From the NCBI GenBank assembly GCA_015179125.1, contig WHVA01000328.1, positions 62,001 to 126,000 on the forward strand: a DNA stretch of 64,000 nt, written 5' to 3'. Position numbers and translations under genes: made by a program. Under the pieces are notes generated by a model. The model saw nothing but the letters and a program-made list of their open reading frames with translations, made no database searches and had not been told where the DNA came from. This document shows positions 33,251-45,259 of the stretch, in pieces (the first letter of the stretch is position 1; each line of letters begins with the position of its first letter). This stretch comes from Gautieria morchelliformis (Eukaryota > Basidiomycota > Agaricomycetes > Gomphales > Gomphaceae).

Positions 33251-33440
33251 TCAGGGTTCACGCGTTTCCTTCCACAAGTTTCTGTTTCCTTCCATCAGTT
33301 TCTGTCACCTTCCATCAGTTTCCATAACCTTCTGTCAGTTTCAATAACCTTCCGTCACTTTCCGTCACCTTCCATAACCTTCTACAAGCTTCTATCATCT
33401 TCCACGAGTTTCCACAACCTTCTACAAGTTTCCATCTCCC
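33250..33440. repeat. degenerate pyrimidine-rich minisatellite
   Basis: About 190 bp of diverged units built on CTTCCATCAGTTTC, with spacing near 11-24 bp. It starts inside the protease remnant. Confidence 0.75.
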
Positions 33441-33639
33441 CTATTATGTAAGCCTTGCCAGTGCTATAAGACTGTAGCCAGTGTGGTGGTGTTTCCTCAG
33501 CTTGATCTCTGAGGATACCCACTACACAGGCAAGTCCCCATGTATCTATCGTTGGTAGATTTATAAACTGAGGATACCCACTACACAGTTGGTTATTGTC
33601 CTTGCATCAGCCATTATCTCCTTGAGTATCTTTAGGTTG

Positions 33640-34157
33640 TGGCTTCGTCATTAGTGTTGCCCTCACAGGACCGGTGTCACACCTGTCAAACCGAGGAATG
33701 GAGGAGAAGAAAAGGATCAAGTGGAAAATTTGGATGTGCTGCTCAGGGCCACACCCGGCAGTTGTCAACGAGGGAAGGTACCAATGATGAGGCGGAGGGC
33801 GACACCTCAGGAATCCCAGGCCCCAAACAGTACCTCGCGAGTCTGCTGCAGGCGGGGGACCGCTTACTCTATGTGGAGCTACCTCCTGAGCCTGATCCTA
33901 AGGTCATCAGAGCCACTGCCACAACATCTCAGCGCCTTGCTGAGGCCTCTCAGAAGTACAATTTATATATTTTCTAAATATATTCTTCGTACACCAAGGC
34001 CGAGGCCAAAATCCCAGAGTACCTATGGGGGTTCAAGGACATCTTTTCCAAAGAATCTTTCAACACCCTGCTGACTTGGAAAATCTGGGACCACATGATT
34101 GAACTTGAACCTGGGTCCAAGCCAACCAACTGCAAGGTGTACCCACTATCCCTTTTG
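33640..34157 (+). pseudogene. gypsy pol fragment (protease-RT linker)
   Basis: Plus-strand remnant with GDRLLYVELPPEPDPKVIRA, TSQRLAEASQKY, IPEYLWGFKDIFSKESFN and LEPGSKPTNCKVYPLS, matching Gy2 at about 26150-26410. A short AT-rich insertion near 33960-33990 breaks the frame. It ends where the copia fragment begins. Confidence 0.85.
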
Positions 34158-34511
34158 GAGCACCATGCCACACAATTGTCCCCATTTAGAGGGTCAATCT
34201 TGTATGTGTTGTTGCTAGTCAAGATTCTTGATTGGTACTGACTTATAGAGTATAGAGTACGGTGTATACAGTAGAGTAGGCTAGTTTGTAATTCTTTTTA
34301 GTTATGGCCGGGGCCCATAACCTGTAGAATAAAGGAATTATATTAAATATACATTATTATTGCTCTAAGTTTCTACCGCCTTTTATACTAAATAAATTTT
34401 CTTGCATTCTCTCCTAGCTGCCGTCTCGGTGCCATGCTGGCCCACTACGATCCCGGAGGTACCTAGGTGCCTGCCGGTTCCGCGGCTGACACATCCTCCG
34501 GATTACTAACA
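34158..34511 (-). mobile_element. Cop2, 5' end fragment of a copia element
   Basis: Minus-strand LTR (34511-34323, TGTTAGTAATC ... TTTATTCTACA, TATA-like AGTATAAAAGG), then the 13-base site GGTTATGGGCCCC, a leader and the first 20 or so Gag codons (NNTYKIDPLNGDNCVAW). It stops abruptly at 34158 against gypsy pol. The LTR is 189 bp and only partly similar to Cop1, so this is a related but distinct subfamily. Confidence 0.88.
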
Positions 34512-36031
34512 GCCCGCTCCGCCGGCGTCGCCTTCCGCATTCCCGCCTTTCCCTACTGCCAGTGGCCCAGTGTACCGTTTGGGCGGAGCTGCTTACAGCA
34601 AGCAATAGCCCGCCGTCCCGTCCGTCACGTGTCCCGCCTTTACACTGGCAGTTTCACTGGCCACACCACGCGTGTACTACCCTCATCACGCGTGTACTAC
34701 CCTCATCGTGACCTGGGGTCGTCACGCGTCATGCCTCCATCGACTGATGGATCGTATGTGTATGTTTCTGGTCAGTAATTTCCCGATCCTTATCTCGATC
34801 TTTCAGTGCGGGGCTCCGAGTCGCCCATTACATAATATTGTGCGCGTTCCTCGTCTCGTCTCGCGACACCAGTGGCCACCGCCCCCGCACCGTCTAACCA
34901 GCATCGCCACCCTCAGCGGCGGTATCGTGGTGGCGCAGGAGAGGCGGGGCAGTGTCCGGCAGAGGTACGCTCTCTTAAGCCACACGCTGCTGACACCTGC
35001 ACTGATGGGGCATCCGGGGGTGTGACGTCTCAGGCGGCGCTGCGGGCTTGGGGATCGGCTCGAAAGCGGACGGAAGCGCGTGGAGGGCCTGTGCATGGGC
35101 GTGGCCTGTGGGAGGGGCAGGGAGCGAGGTGGCTAAGGTGGTGTCGCTGACCAGTGAGGGTGTCTCTCATCTCTCCTCCACCCCACGCCCTTGCCGTTGC
35201 TCCTGCTGGCATAACGACGTCTCCGTTGCTTGCCACAGGTCTGTGCACCAAACCACGGTCTGTCCAGGCTGTGCCTTGGGCTTGCATATGTCGCATCCTT
35301 CACTGGGTTTCGTCATGTGGCGCACGTACGTATTCCTGTTCACCTCATTGCTTCGCATCGCACTCTCTCCTGAGTCATAGGTGGCGCTGCGGGCAGGGGT
35401 GCAGGTCGGGGGTGTCGATGATGGGCATAGACACAGCACGTCACTCACGACGCCAGGGGCGCAGCTGTCCGACTCCTGCAGGCTTGCTGCTCGTGCCCTG
35501 GCGCGGGGGGGACGTCACCAGCATCGCCTCCCGACCCTAACCGTGTTCCTGCCGGTAACACAAAAATACAAAAAATCCTCGCGGAGAAAAAGGCCCCCCT
35601 CCTTCCGATTCCCGAATCACAATCACAATCACAATCTCCGCGTTGCCCCACTAGCAGTAGGCTCCCGCATCAACCGTTGAATACCATTAATCAAACTCTC
35701 TCCGACTTGGAGACGCCAGGTCTCCATCCACTACTGTAGTCATGGATTATCCTATGTCCCTAGTTATAGACCTCAGGAGGCCATTGCATTATTAATAATT
35801 TAGACTATAGAAGGTGTGCCATGTCAGGCTTGATTGGCGACCACGGGTTTCCCGATGACATACGCAGTACGGTGCCCGCGTATACGGTAGTGCTTGTCAG
35901 CCCTCAGTTGACTTGGTTCAGTAGTATTCGTCGTGGGGATGCTGTCCCGTCTAATATTACACAGCTGATTCGAATGGATTATATCCCAAGCCAGTATCCG
36001 CAGACTGCCACGAGATACATAACTATCAGCA
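34512..36031. other. no gene recognised; half of a diverged direct repeat
   Basis: GC-rich sequence without convincing coding capacity. Parts of 34860-35720 resemble 38040-38520 in the same orientation (for example CCCCTCCTTCCGA and TCTAACCAGCA), so the membrane-protein gene is flanked by old direct repeats. A short CACAAT run sits near 35625. Confidence 0.5.
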
Positions 36032-37441
36032 TCACTCACTGGACCGCCGAGAACATTTGACCATGGAAACCAAGATGAGTGAGACCACAAAGTAGCCTAA
36101 GATTGCAACAGGGAGGTACCCAGAAACCTGCATAGCGGCCCTTGAGCCTGGGAGTACTGGTGTGCGGGACAGGCCGTCTATCGTACCAACAGACACTCCA
36201 AGCAGAATAAATCCAGCCAAAAGCGGGGCTGCGTATAACACCAGGTGTACCATTACAGTTTTCTTCATGGATCTGGGACCGTTTCGGAGGTGTCCCGCGT
36301 ACAGCGTGGGGAGTGCGATCGCCCGCATTCCTGTGCAGACGATCACGACCACGAGGAAGCACGTAAATGCCCCAGAAATCAGGTCAAGGCGGCCTCGTGC
36401 GGCAGTAAAGATAGTAGTGTATGCGATTCCAGCGCCGAATGCTCCGACTATGCCTCCAGCTTTAACCGCTGTCTCTAAGGCCTCTTCAAAGTCCTGCAAA
36501 GTATGGTCAGGAAAGCTGATAATACCACGTCCGTCGTCACAGCTAAGTGAGGTACTTACAGTTAACATAACCTCTTTGTCGTATTCTTCCACTATAGAGC
36601 TAATTTGGCGGCGGTCTAACTCCTTGCGTAGTTCACGTCTCTTTGGGCCATTGGGAATTTTCCAGAGGAGGACTTCGCAATGAGCGCGACTAGCTGCGCG
36701 TTCTACCGCCAATGTTTTTATCTGTACCGAGCCTCCCCATGAGCTTCCCCAGCACGTATAAGGTATATAGCGGCATACCACATCACCAACGCCCTTGGCC
36801 GTGGCAGTCAGCTCGAGATATTTTTGGAGAAATCGGGCCTCTTCAGCGGCTGATTCGTCAACCTCTGATGAGGTAAGGCATTCAAGGGCCATTTTTCCTC
36901 GCTGGCCACGGACTGAACGGGCCTAGGAGAACATAATGAGTACTAGCCGCCGCCGCCGCCGCCGCCACAACAAACAAAAAGCTTGTGGGTTCGACGTTAC
37001 CTTGCGAAGCAGGACGCCTAGCTCCTTTTCAATGCCGCGCAGCTTCTCAGCAGCCTCCAAATATATTGTTTCCGGAGTTTCGCTCAAAGTGAGCTTTTCG
37101 ACATCTCTTGGTGCAGTTGTAGCCTGGGGGGCAGCTCACCGTCCTTCCCTCAAAGTACAATTGACGAGTCATAACCTGAAGGCTTACCATTTCTCTGCAA
37201 GCTTGTGTGATAGACGACGCGGTGGCGAACTTGCTGGCACAGATAAGACTAATACTGCACAAGGCTGTTTTCGTCGAGAATTCCGGGCGCGTAATCCATC
37301 AGTGCCAAAAGTCAAAGATAGAACTCTATTGCGCACTGCGATAGAACACGCAGTAAGCCCGGCCGAAGAAGCTTGGTAGCGATCCTCGTGGCAGGTAGTA
37401 CCTGTCCCTTCGATCTTTTGCAGACTTGACGGTTTTGCCAT
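36032..37441 (-). CDS. unknown membrane protein with four C-terminal hydrophobic helices; 5' end uncertain
   Basis: Best exons: 37188 back to about 37254, 37123-37001, 36922-36560, 36493-36032 (stop). The 66-bp intron at 36494-36559 has consensus ends (GTAAGT, TTTGCAG) but is also open in frame. The first exon may start at ATG 37441, but I could not find a clean in-phase junction. The N-terminal half is charged and helical (LEAAEKLRGIEKELGVLL). The C-terminal half has four likely membrane helices (GGIVGAFGAGIAYTTIF, AFTCFLVVVIVCTGM, LYAAPLLAGFILLGVSVG, LPVAILGYFVVSLILV). I do not recognise the family. A (GCC)7 microsatellite lies in the 36923-37000 intron. Confidence 0.65.
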
Positions 37442-39853
37442 CGTGGTAATCCACGTCGGAACTACGACCCTTACATTGTACTATTTATTGTCCCAACTCC
37501 ACAACAGCCCTCCCACATACCACTTTTGACATCCAGTTGGGAACTGTCACTCGCAGTGCGCAAACGGAGGGCACGAGGCGATGTGACCGAAGATCGTGAC
37601 GCTGAGGGGCACAGGAATAGGGATGGATGGATGCAGCGTCTCGAGATGCGAAGCGCTGTAGGAGGAATTACATTATGGGATTATGTTGTCGGACAGGCGA
37701 CTGACTGTATTCATATGCAACATGCATTATAGAGTACCAGGGGTGCCCATATGCCGCACGCAAGCAGGGCGCGTGGACTCACGTCCCCCGCCCCCGCCGA
37801 CACCCGACACCCACTCCGCCTCCGCCTCCACTGCCCCCGCGCCATTTCGCGCTCTATTAGTAAACGACTGCCCCGACGAGTCAAGACCCGGCCGTGATGT
37901 CGACGCTTTTCCATGTGACGCACCTGACGTTCTGGCGTTCGGGTCAAACACGCGAACGGAAACGGGGCACAGCCACAGCAGGCTCGGACGGCGAGAATCC
38001 CCACCCTCATCGTTCAACGCTCACCCACGCCGCGTCCTCCGTCTCATCCCGCGACTCACCCCCCGCACCGGCTGTCTAACCAGCAACACTCGCCGCGGGG
38101 GACGTCAATAACCGAGCTCCCGTTGGATAGTGACCGCCCGGGGCGCAGTGGCTAGAGACGAAGCAGCTCAGTGAATGGACAATTCACTGAGCGTGCATTT
38201 GCTACCCTACCTAGAGACGAAGGAGCTACCCGAAACGGTAAGTCTCCACGCCTCGATATACAGAACTGTGCAACTAACTATTTGTCCGATAGATTCGGTT
38301 ATGCATGACCTTACAAAACGCTCTATTACTATACCTGCGATGCGTCGGGTGCATGTCTACGTTGCAAGCTTACTGATGCTAAATTATACCACGAGAAAAT
38401 AATAAACAATTCTCGTGGACAAAACCGACCCCTCCTTCCGAATCTGAATCCCGCCCCTGCATCAACTGTTGACTACCATAATCCAGCTCTCCCGTGTCGG
38501 TAGGCTCTCGAGTCTCCATGTGCGTGGCCATATACGAGAGGGGGATCGTCGAGGGGGGTGTTAGCAGCTTCAGGAGCGGGCTGCCATAGTATGAGTAGAA
38601 GTGTTTGATCTGAGGAGCACAATTAAGTAACCAAAGACATCACAGTTGTGCGACTTGACCAGTCTGACGCCCCCCTTACCATGCACCTCCCCAATAGTCT
38701 TCACCGCATACAGATGGTCGATACCCTGGTTGATCTCAACTGCGTCCTGCTAAGCAGATGTATGGCCCATGTGCCTACCATAGGCTAACATTGTATGGCG
38801 CAGAATATGGAGCATTTCGGGTCGGTACAACATGATTACATGTTGGGCTGCGACTGCGGTCCTGCTAAGCGGATGCATCGCTCATGCGCCTACCACAGGC
38901 TAACATTAATTGTACTTATGGCGCAGAATATGGACCATTTCGGGTTGATACAACGTGGTTACATGTTAGGCTAGAGGTTCAACATTTGCGAATATACGCC
39001 CATCTTGATGTCGATTGTGTTACGTCGACTCTATGATTGGACCACCGACGAGGAACTCTCTTGGAACCAAGGCTCGACCTGGAAGAATCAACCCAGAAAC
39101 GGATAGATGAATTTTATGGTACGTACTAGTAGGTACTTGTCTGGTAGTGGTGCTCACACGAGCAGTTGAGCATGAGGAGACGCTGGGAGGAACGTCCTTG
39201 TGATTCGATCGCCAAGTACTCCTAGTAGTCTCGGTGGATGGCGAGTTCGGTACCACACCTTGGGAACGTGAACCCATGTGTCCGAGTCTTGATAGCCGTC
39301 TCAGTTATCGCCATTGTTGTCCTGGCAGACAGGCCCCAAGTTGTTGCATTTATGCAAATACTCAAGCGAATCCACTCAAAGTCTTAGCATGCATGCAGAT
39401 CTGAGTTTGACTGATGGAACGCTCTCACAGCTCCACAATTCTGGCATAATTATACAAGGCTACTGTTGGGTTGGCGCGTGAGAATATTTAGTTTCCAACC
39501 GTTGGTTTGCATGATGATGATGGTCAGTTCCACTCCACTGCTGTTGTGACCACTGAAGTTAGGTAACATACATCCGCGCGAGTGGCCGGAAGTTGATCCG
39601 GGAAGCCTTACTTACGCCAAGACAGCTCCTTCGATCACTTGCTGGTCTTTCCAAATGCAGGCTTTGGGATCCGTCGTTTAACCGTTTAGGGTTTTTAACA
39701 TATACTTAGCAGTCTTGGCCTCAGCCACATCTATCATCGGGAATTCACACGTCTAAGTTGAGACTGATGCGTCATAGTACACATGTACAATCTTCTATAC
39801 CACACGACAGGCCGCCATAGACACAAGCCGTCCAAAAAAAAAATCTGCACAAC
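37442..39853. other. intergenic with a local tandem duplication
   Basis: No gene recognised. 38040-38520 is the second half of the direct repeat that flanks the membrane-protein gene. It holds a 9-bp inverted repeat (CCACGAGAA/TTCTCGTGG at 38389-38418). The 3' end of lyase B and a run of A's at about 39835 close the interval. Confidence 0.55.
38742..38975. repeat. two-copy tandem duplication, about 110-125 bp units
   Basis: Two adjacent units share GTCCTGCTAAGC, ATGCGCCTACCA/ATGTGCCTACCA, AGGCTAACATT, GGCGCAGAATATGGA and CATTTCGGGT in the same order. They differ mainly by transitions and a short insert in the second unit. Confidence 0.85.
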
Positions 39854-41205
39854 TCAAACACTCGCGAAGGCAGTGGATCCAACCTTGGCGTCGAATTCTA
39901 TGATATCGTTCAATCCCCTGGAGAAAGAGTTCAGCTATGGCCACAAGGGGCGAGGCACGTGAGGAAGGCGACGTACATGACCTCGAAGAATTGTCGAGGA
40001 TCCATGCCTTGAGCAGATGTAAAGTCCGTGCCGGTCTTCTTCAGCGAATGCATGGCTGCACGAATCCCATGCACTGCTGCGACGGCAGAAACCAGCGAGA
40101 AGACTTGAGAAAGTATTAGACTCCGAGGACAACTCTTCATTGTTAATGAGAGCTCACTGATGATCTTTGCACCCATTTCCTCGGCCTCCTTGACAGTAAA
40201 TGACGGCGTTAACCCGCCCGAGATTACATTTACGAGAACCTTTATTAAACGTATCCGTTAATATAAAACAACGGCGCCTTCAGTTTTCACCAAATACTAC
40301 GTACTGGGGTGGGAGTCAATGCCTTGACAGTCTTCTCCAGTAAATCTTTCGTCTTAACACCCTCAATAAAAGCTGCATCAGCACCTGCATCCGCAGCAAG
40401 CTTCAGACGGCGGATTGCCTCGTCCATTCCGAGGACCTGCGCTGAATCTGTCCGGGCAATAATGACGAGGTCTGATCCGCCGGGGATGGCATCTCGGGCA
40501 GCCACCGCAGCTCGGATCCGCATAAGAAACTCCTCCTCGGGAACAACCTGCTTCCCCATGAGATGACCGCAGCGCTTGGTCTGTACTTGGTCCTCAATGT
40601 GGAGTGCCGCGACGCCGGCCTTGTCGTACTGTTGGACTGTGCGCGCAACCATAGCGGCACCTCCGAAACTGTGAAGAACGGTATGAGACGTTTATTTCAG
40701 TGTATGAACAGATCCAGTTACCCTGTGTCTGCGTCGGCGATGAGCGGCGTTGTCGGCGAGAGACTGGTGACCATCTGTGCACTCTGATGGTTTCGACGCT
40801 GTCAGCATGATGATTAAATTGCACATTTGCCTGATTTACCTGAACGAAGTCATTGAGTGTCGCAATAGCTAAATCTGGTTGGCCCAATCTCGAGGCAGTC
40901 GTTGCAGCGCCACTGGGATGTAAAAGTAAGGTAATGTTTGCATTAGTTTTTAAGCGATTATTACCTTTGGTACAGGACCTCAAAGCCGGCTTCCAGCGCA
41001 CAGCGGGCACTGATTCCGTCGCAAATACCAGGAGCCGCCTGTCGGTCAATGAGGAATGTCAAGCAAAGTTACGACAGGATTTTTCAAACTAAGCACTCAC
41101 CACAATGCCCGGCCTTGCAAGGAGTTGTCTGAAGCGTGTGCTTGCTTTGAGCGAAAGGGGGCCTTCAAGGAGGGGGTTTTTGCTTTCTTGTGTCGTGCTA
41201 GTCAT
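39854..41205 (-). CDS. isocitrate lyase/PEP mutase superfamily lyase B, 8 exons, 316 aa
   Basis: Exons: 41205-41101, 41038-40965, 40912-40840, 40783-40722, 40668-40305, 40239-40158, 40103-39977, 39917-39854; 951 nt without a stop. It has the same motifs as lyase A: ADADTG, and the lyase-type loop IEDQVQTKRCGHL with catalytic Cys near residue 137. Exons 2, 3, 4 and the last two have exactly the same lengths as in lyase A. B has one extra intron (40304-40240) inside A's long exon, and lacks A's insert of roughly 17 residues. It is an intact, separately evolving paralogue rather than a pseudogene. Oxaloacetate- or dimethylmalate-type activity is possible; the substrate is not determined. Confidence 0.88.
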
Positions 41206-44200
41206 GGTTTCTGCTCCGGCAACGGTGGAAGGGATTTCGTTGGTGATGTCAACCATATTGAGGTAGAGATATGACTGACGAGTGGCGAAGCAAGTACTTG
41301 GAGTGTGTGAGGGGCAAAGAGCAGGAGCCTGGGGTTAAGACCTGCTGTGATTGTTGCACTTATATCTTTGGGACCCTGTGGCGCTACCAGGCGGAGCTCC
41401 GTGCTTTTGAAAATAACAGTATAAGTAAGTACACATAATTATCCATGCACAATGTTACTTCTCCTGGCTCCTGCGCTCGGACCAACTTCAGCGGAGTAAG
41501 TGGTAACTACTTGGGAAATTCAATTTGTCCGCAACAATCCGAAGAGCACCCACTGCAATTCGACCGCGGCGGCCGATATTTTCCGAAGTCTTGGCATTAA
41601 AGCCAGCGAGGCGGTAAGCCTTCGGTTAAAGAGTTGCGGAAAGGTACCATGAATGTATGTGCGGAGAGATGGCCATGTAGTACAGCGAAGTCTTCTTGCG
41701 GGTGTGGGGTGAGAACGCAGGATTTAATTGTAGGCTTTCTTTGTCCTCAGCTACAGTGTTGGGAAGCTCAAAGAGGAAGCGAATTATAACAAGGTGCAGA
41801 CCCAGAAGCAACGCAGAAACCAGCACAATGAGAGCTAGCTCATGCAATGCCAAGACAATGTGAAGACGTGTAAGCAATGGTAATCATAGCGTACAGTATG
41901 GAGTGATGCTGACATGACAAGTGGAGAGGTCTGTGGCAATGGACGCGCTGCTGATGTGGCCCTCGAGATGGAGGTGCGTTCCGACTGACCCGGCCGGTAC
42001 CCTGCATCAAGGTGTCGGCATAGAACAGAAGAGAAGGGTTCGCTTTAAAAAGCGAAAGTTCCACGTGCGTCTAGTCTAGTAATAGATGGGGTTTACGAAT
42101 GTCTCCGAGCGATTTCCTACATGTTCCGATGGCGTCAGAGTTTACATTGGCGGGCAGCCGTACCTCATACCCCGTAGGTAGATTTAACATTGGCTCCAAC
42201 TACAAGGTTCGAAGCCTCGCCCTGTATCTGAGTGGCAGCAACAAGGGGGAGGTGTGAGTAACGATACTGACTCGTCACCTGAAAGACGTGGCAAGTCAGC
42301 TTTTCAAACATTCACGGATAATAATGGTTTGCATACTCAACAATTTTCTCCGAGTCGAATACAGCTGACCCTGTTGATTATACCAAGAAGATGTCAACCA
42401 GAGAGGATCGTATTCGGTAACGTCACATACTCCGTGAATCTATCGTCAAAACATGCGGACAATGTACTGAGCGAGTAAAGAACGTGTCGTTACAGTAATC
42501 ATTTTGAATGAGTCATGACGCGCAAGTTGCGGGAAAGTCCGCGCGTCTACTCTCGGTAGGAAGCACGAATAAACTGCGGAATCACTGTGACTTAGAGAGG
42601 GCATTGATTTTTTGCATCTAAGTATCAATTACCGGTAAGTACTTAAGGCTGAATGTATATTTGCACCATGGAGTGAACGTTAAATATACATAAGCGGAGA
42701 CGGAAAATCAAAATTCCAATTCCCGAAGTTATGCTCAGCCCCAATGGGGCTGCAGCGGCACAAATTTGAACTGAGCAACAAAAAGCTCAGCGCATATAAA
42801 CGGCGTTTTAACTGCTACTATCACCGACCAGGGATGCCACTGATCGGGGTCACGAAGTAAATCAGAGACCCCTGGAATGTTTTGGGGGTGCCATCAAGTA
42901 CAATTAAATGTAACGGCCTTTTTTTTTCTGATGAAAAAATAAGCTTTGGGGGTTTTGCCGCTGATCCACTCGATGGCCCGATCCAGTGGCTCGGTGATGG
43001 TACATAATTAGATGCTTCATTTACTAGGGGTTAAATAAGCAATACCGCCCCGAATAGAATTTAAATATAATCCCAATTGGAAGCTAGGGTCGTCTATAGA
43101 CGTTGAATAAAGTATGTGCTGGTCGCGACTTGCTCTCCGTGTTTTCGTCCAGACCAAGGGGCCATCGCATCAAGCAACCATAAGTGACAGTCTAAGAACA
43201 TATGCTAACGACAAAAACTCACAACTCTGAAAGCAACTGATTCAAGAGATCAACTTGGCAAGCATCAGCGCCAGCAGAGCCCGAGAAGGCCAGATGAGTC
43301 TGTTACGGCGAGAGCACAGTCCGCGGACTATCTCCCAGCGGCTGGGTTTTGCTGGTTACGGCGACGGAGCCCATCTAACCAAATAGAAGTCCGACGTACG
43401 CCGACTCCGAGATGCTTGGCGAAACAGGATAGTGTCGATGCCAGAAAACTGGGGCGTCTCAGGCTGCTTTTGGGAGGCTTTACATGGTCGATTATGTAGC
43501 TCCTTCTGCGTTCTATTCACTGCGACTGGTAGGACTGAAGTCGGGAATGAAGTCAGGGATGTGCTGGTTGGACGGGATAAGAGTCCAGACTATGGGCTCT
43601 GCTCTGGGTAGGGCCGGAGGACAATATAGGTGTTGTCGTCGTCAGAGCCTAGACCGACTACTATCGACCCTAAACATTGGAATCTCCCCTGTGTGAAACA
43701 GCCGTTTCATGAGTTACAAGCTAATAGCTCAGACTACAGGGTGGTCATGATTACTAGGCTTTCTGGGGAGCTTGGAGACTTGAGGCGTCGCCAGCTATGT
43801 CAGTACGTGGCCGACCAAGGTGCGCATCATATCCAGAGTTCATCCGGTGAACAGTTTCGTGGACTTTGCCGCAATATGAGCGCGCGAACTCACCAGACTG
43901 CGTTGATCCCCTCTGATTGATTTAGCGCCTTGCCTGCCCTTGCTCCCTTGCTCAAAGTGCGCTATCCTGCCAAGAGATCCACAGGGTGGATAAGCAAGAC
44001 GTAATTGCAGATACGGATATATACTGATGTGACGAGACGAATCGATTCCTAGTGAGCGACAAAGACGCGGTACAGGCGATAGGGTGATGCCGGTGCGTGA
44101 AGGAAGCTGGAGACTTTCTCGTGGCTGGTCGAGATAAGTACTGTTCGTCATCGCCCGTGAGTAGCACGGATTGATTCATTTCCCTTTTCGGGGGAGAGTC

Positions 44201-45259
44201 GGATTTGCCGAAGTATTCTAGAAACTCGGCAGTGCCACCGATGGAAGACGGGAGCCGCAGAGAGAAGATTGTGGTAAGAAGGTGTTGATCATGACCGGTG
44301 CTCCTTGACAAGACTGGTAGCTGTAAGACGACATAGTCTCTGCCTAGTGCATGAAAATTGAAAGGCGTTGGGGGGGCAGCAAACAACTGTTCCAGGTAAC
44401 TGGAATTGGGTCGAAGCAACCGCTGTACGGGCCGACCTGTCATCGGTTACCAAGAAGCATCTCTTCGATTAGATGGTCAAATCGGCTGATTGCCAGCGTC
44501 AAAAGGAACATGGTCAATCACCCATTGTGGCGTATGACAGGCTGCCACTAGACATTGGTTCTAAAGTGATCGCCAACTTCCAAGCCTCCCTTGTTGCCTA
44601 AATATAGTTTGCAGGTGAGAAATAAACTCCGTGATGGGCTCGAATGATAGAGAAATCGACAAGATTGTTCGCCAGAGAGCCCAACAATATTTGCATACAT
44701 TGGCGGTTCCGCTAATAAGTATCTCTGAGTTATCTTCTAGCATTATAAAGTAGATAATATTGATTGGCATACCAAATATATATTTGAGTGGGCACCTTGG
44801 CACCACGTTCTGTACAGCATTCAGCGCTCGACAGCTCAGTGATGACGAATATTAAATGCTAAGTCAACGTAACGATTGTACTTCTACTGTAGTATCGCTA
44901 AATTCTGACCTTCACGAATTTATTTGCCAACTTGCTGGGTGGTCGGAACAATTAGACGCTCCTTGGCAAGAACGTGGAAGCGGTGGGAGCCAAGACATAC
45001 TCGGTACTTACAACCAACTGAACAGAGTCAATTACTTACCCACGCCTTGATCATAACAGGGACGCCCATCTAGAGGAAGCTTGGTAGCTCTTGCCCGATT
45101 CTCCAGCAGGCGGTGTCACCTACTGTGGCAAAAATTTCGAATACTTGTCAGTGCGTGTACTTTGCGGAGTTACTAGCCGGAGTAACCGAAATCTTTCAAG
45201 CTTCGGCCTTCATCACATATATAAGTTTAGGTGATTCCATACCCGCTGGATCTGCAATC
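41206..45259. other. intergenic, no gene recognised
   Basis: About 4 kb upstream of both lyase B and the transcription factor. The longest candidate is a 163-residue minus-strand ORF at 43952-44443, with no recognisable domain, no clear splice partners and ordinary composition; I do not call it. Homopolymer T near 42910 and AT-rich stretches at 42600-43100 and 44640-44780 are seen. No tRNA or LTR ends were found. Confidence 0.5.

Noticed and set aside
36494..36559. Treating the membrane-protein gene's 66-bp segment as coding
   Set aside because: It is open and in frame, but consensus donor and acceptor at both ends make an intron more likely; transcripts would decide.
43952..44443. 163-aa minus-strand ORF
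   Set aside because: No domain, no splice context and ordinary composition; kept only as a remark in the intergenic entry.
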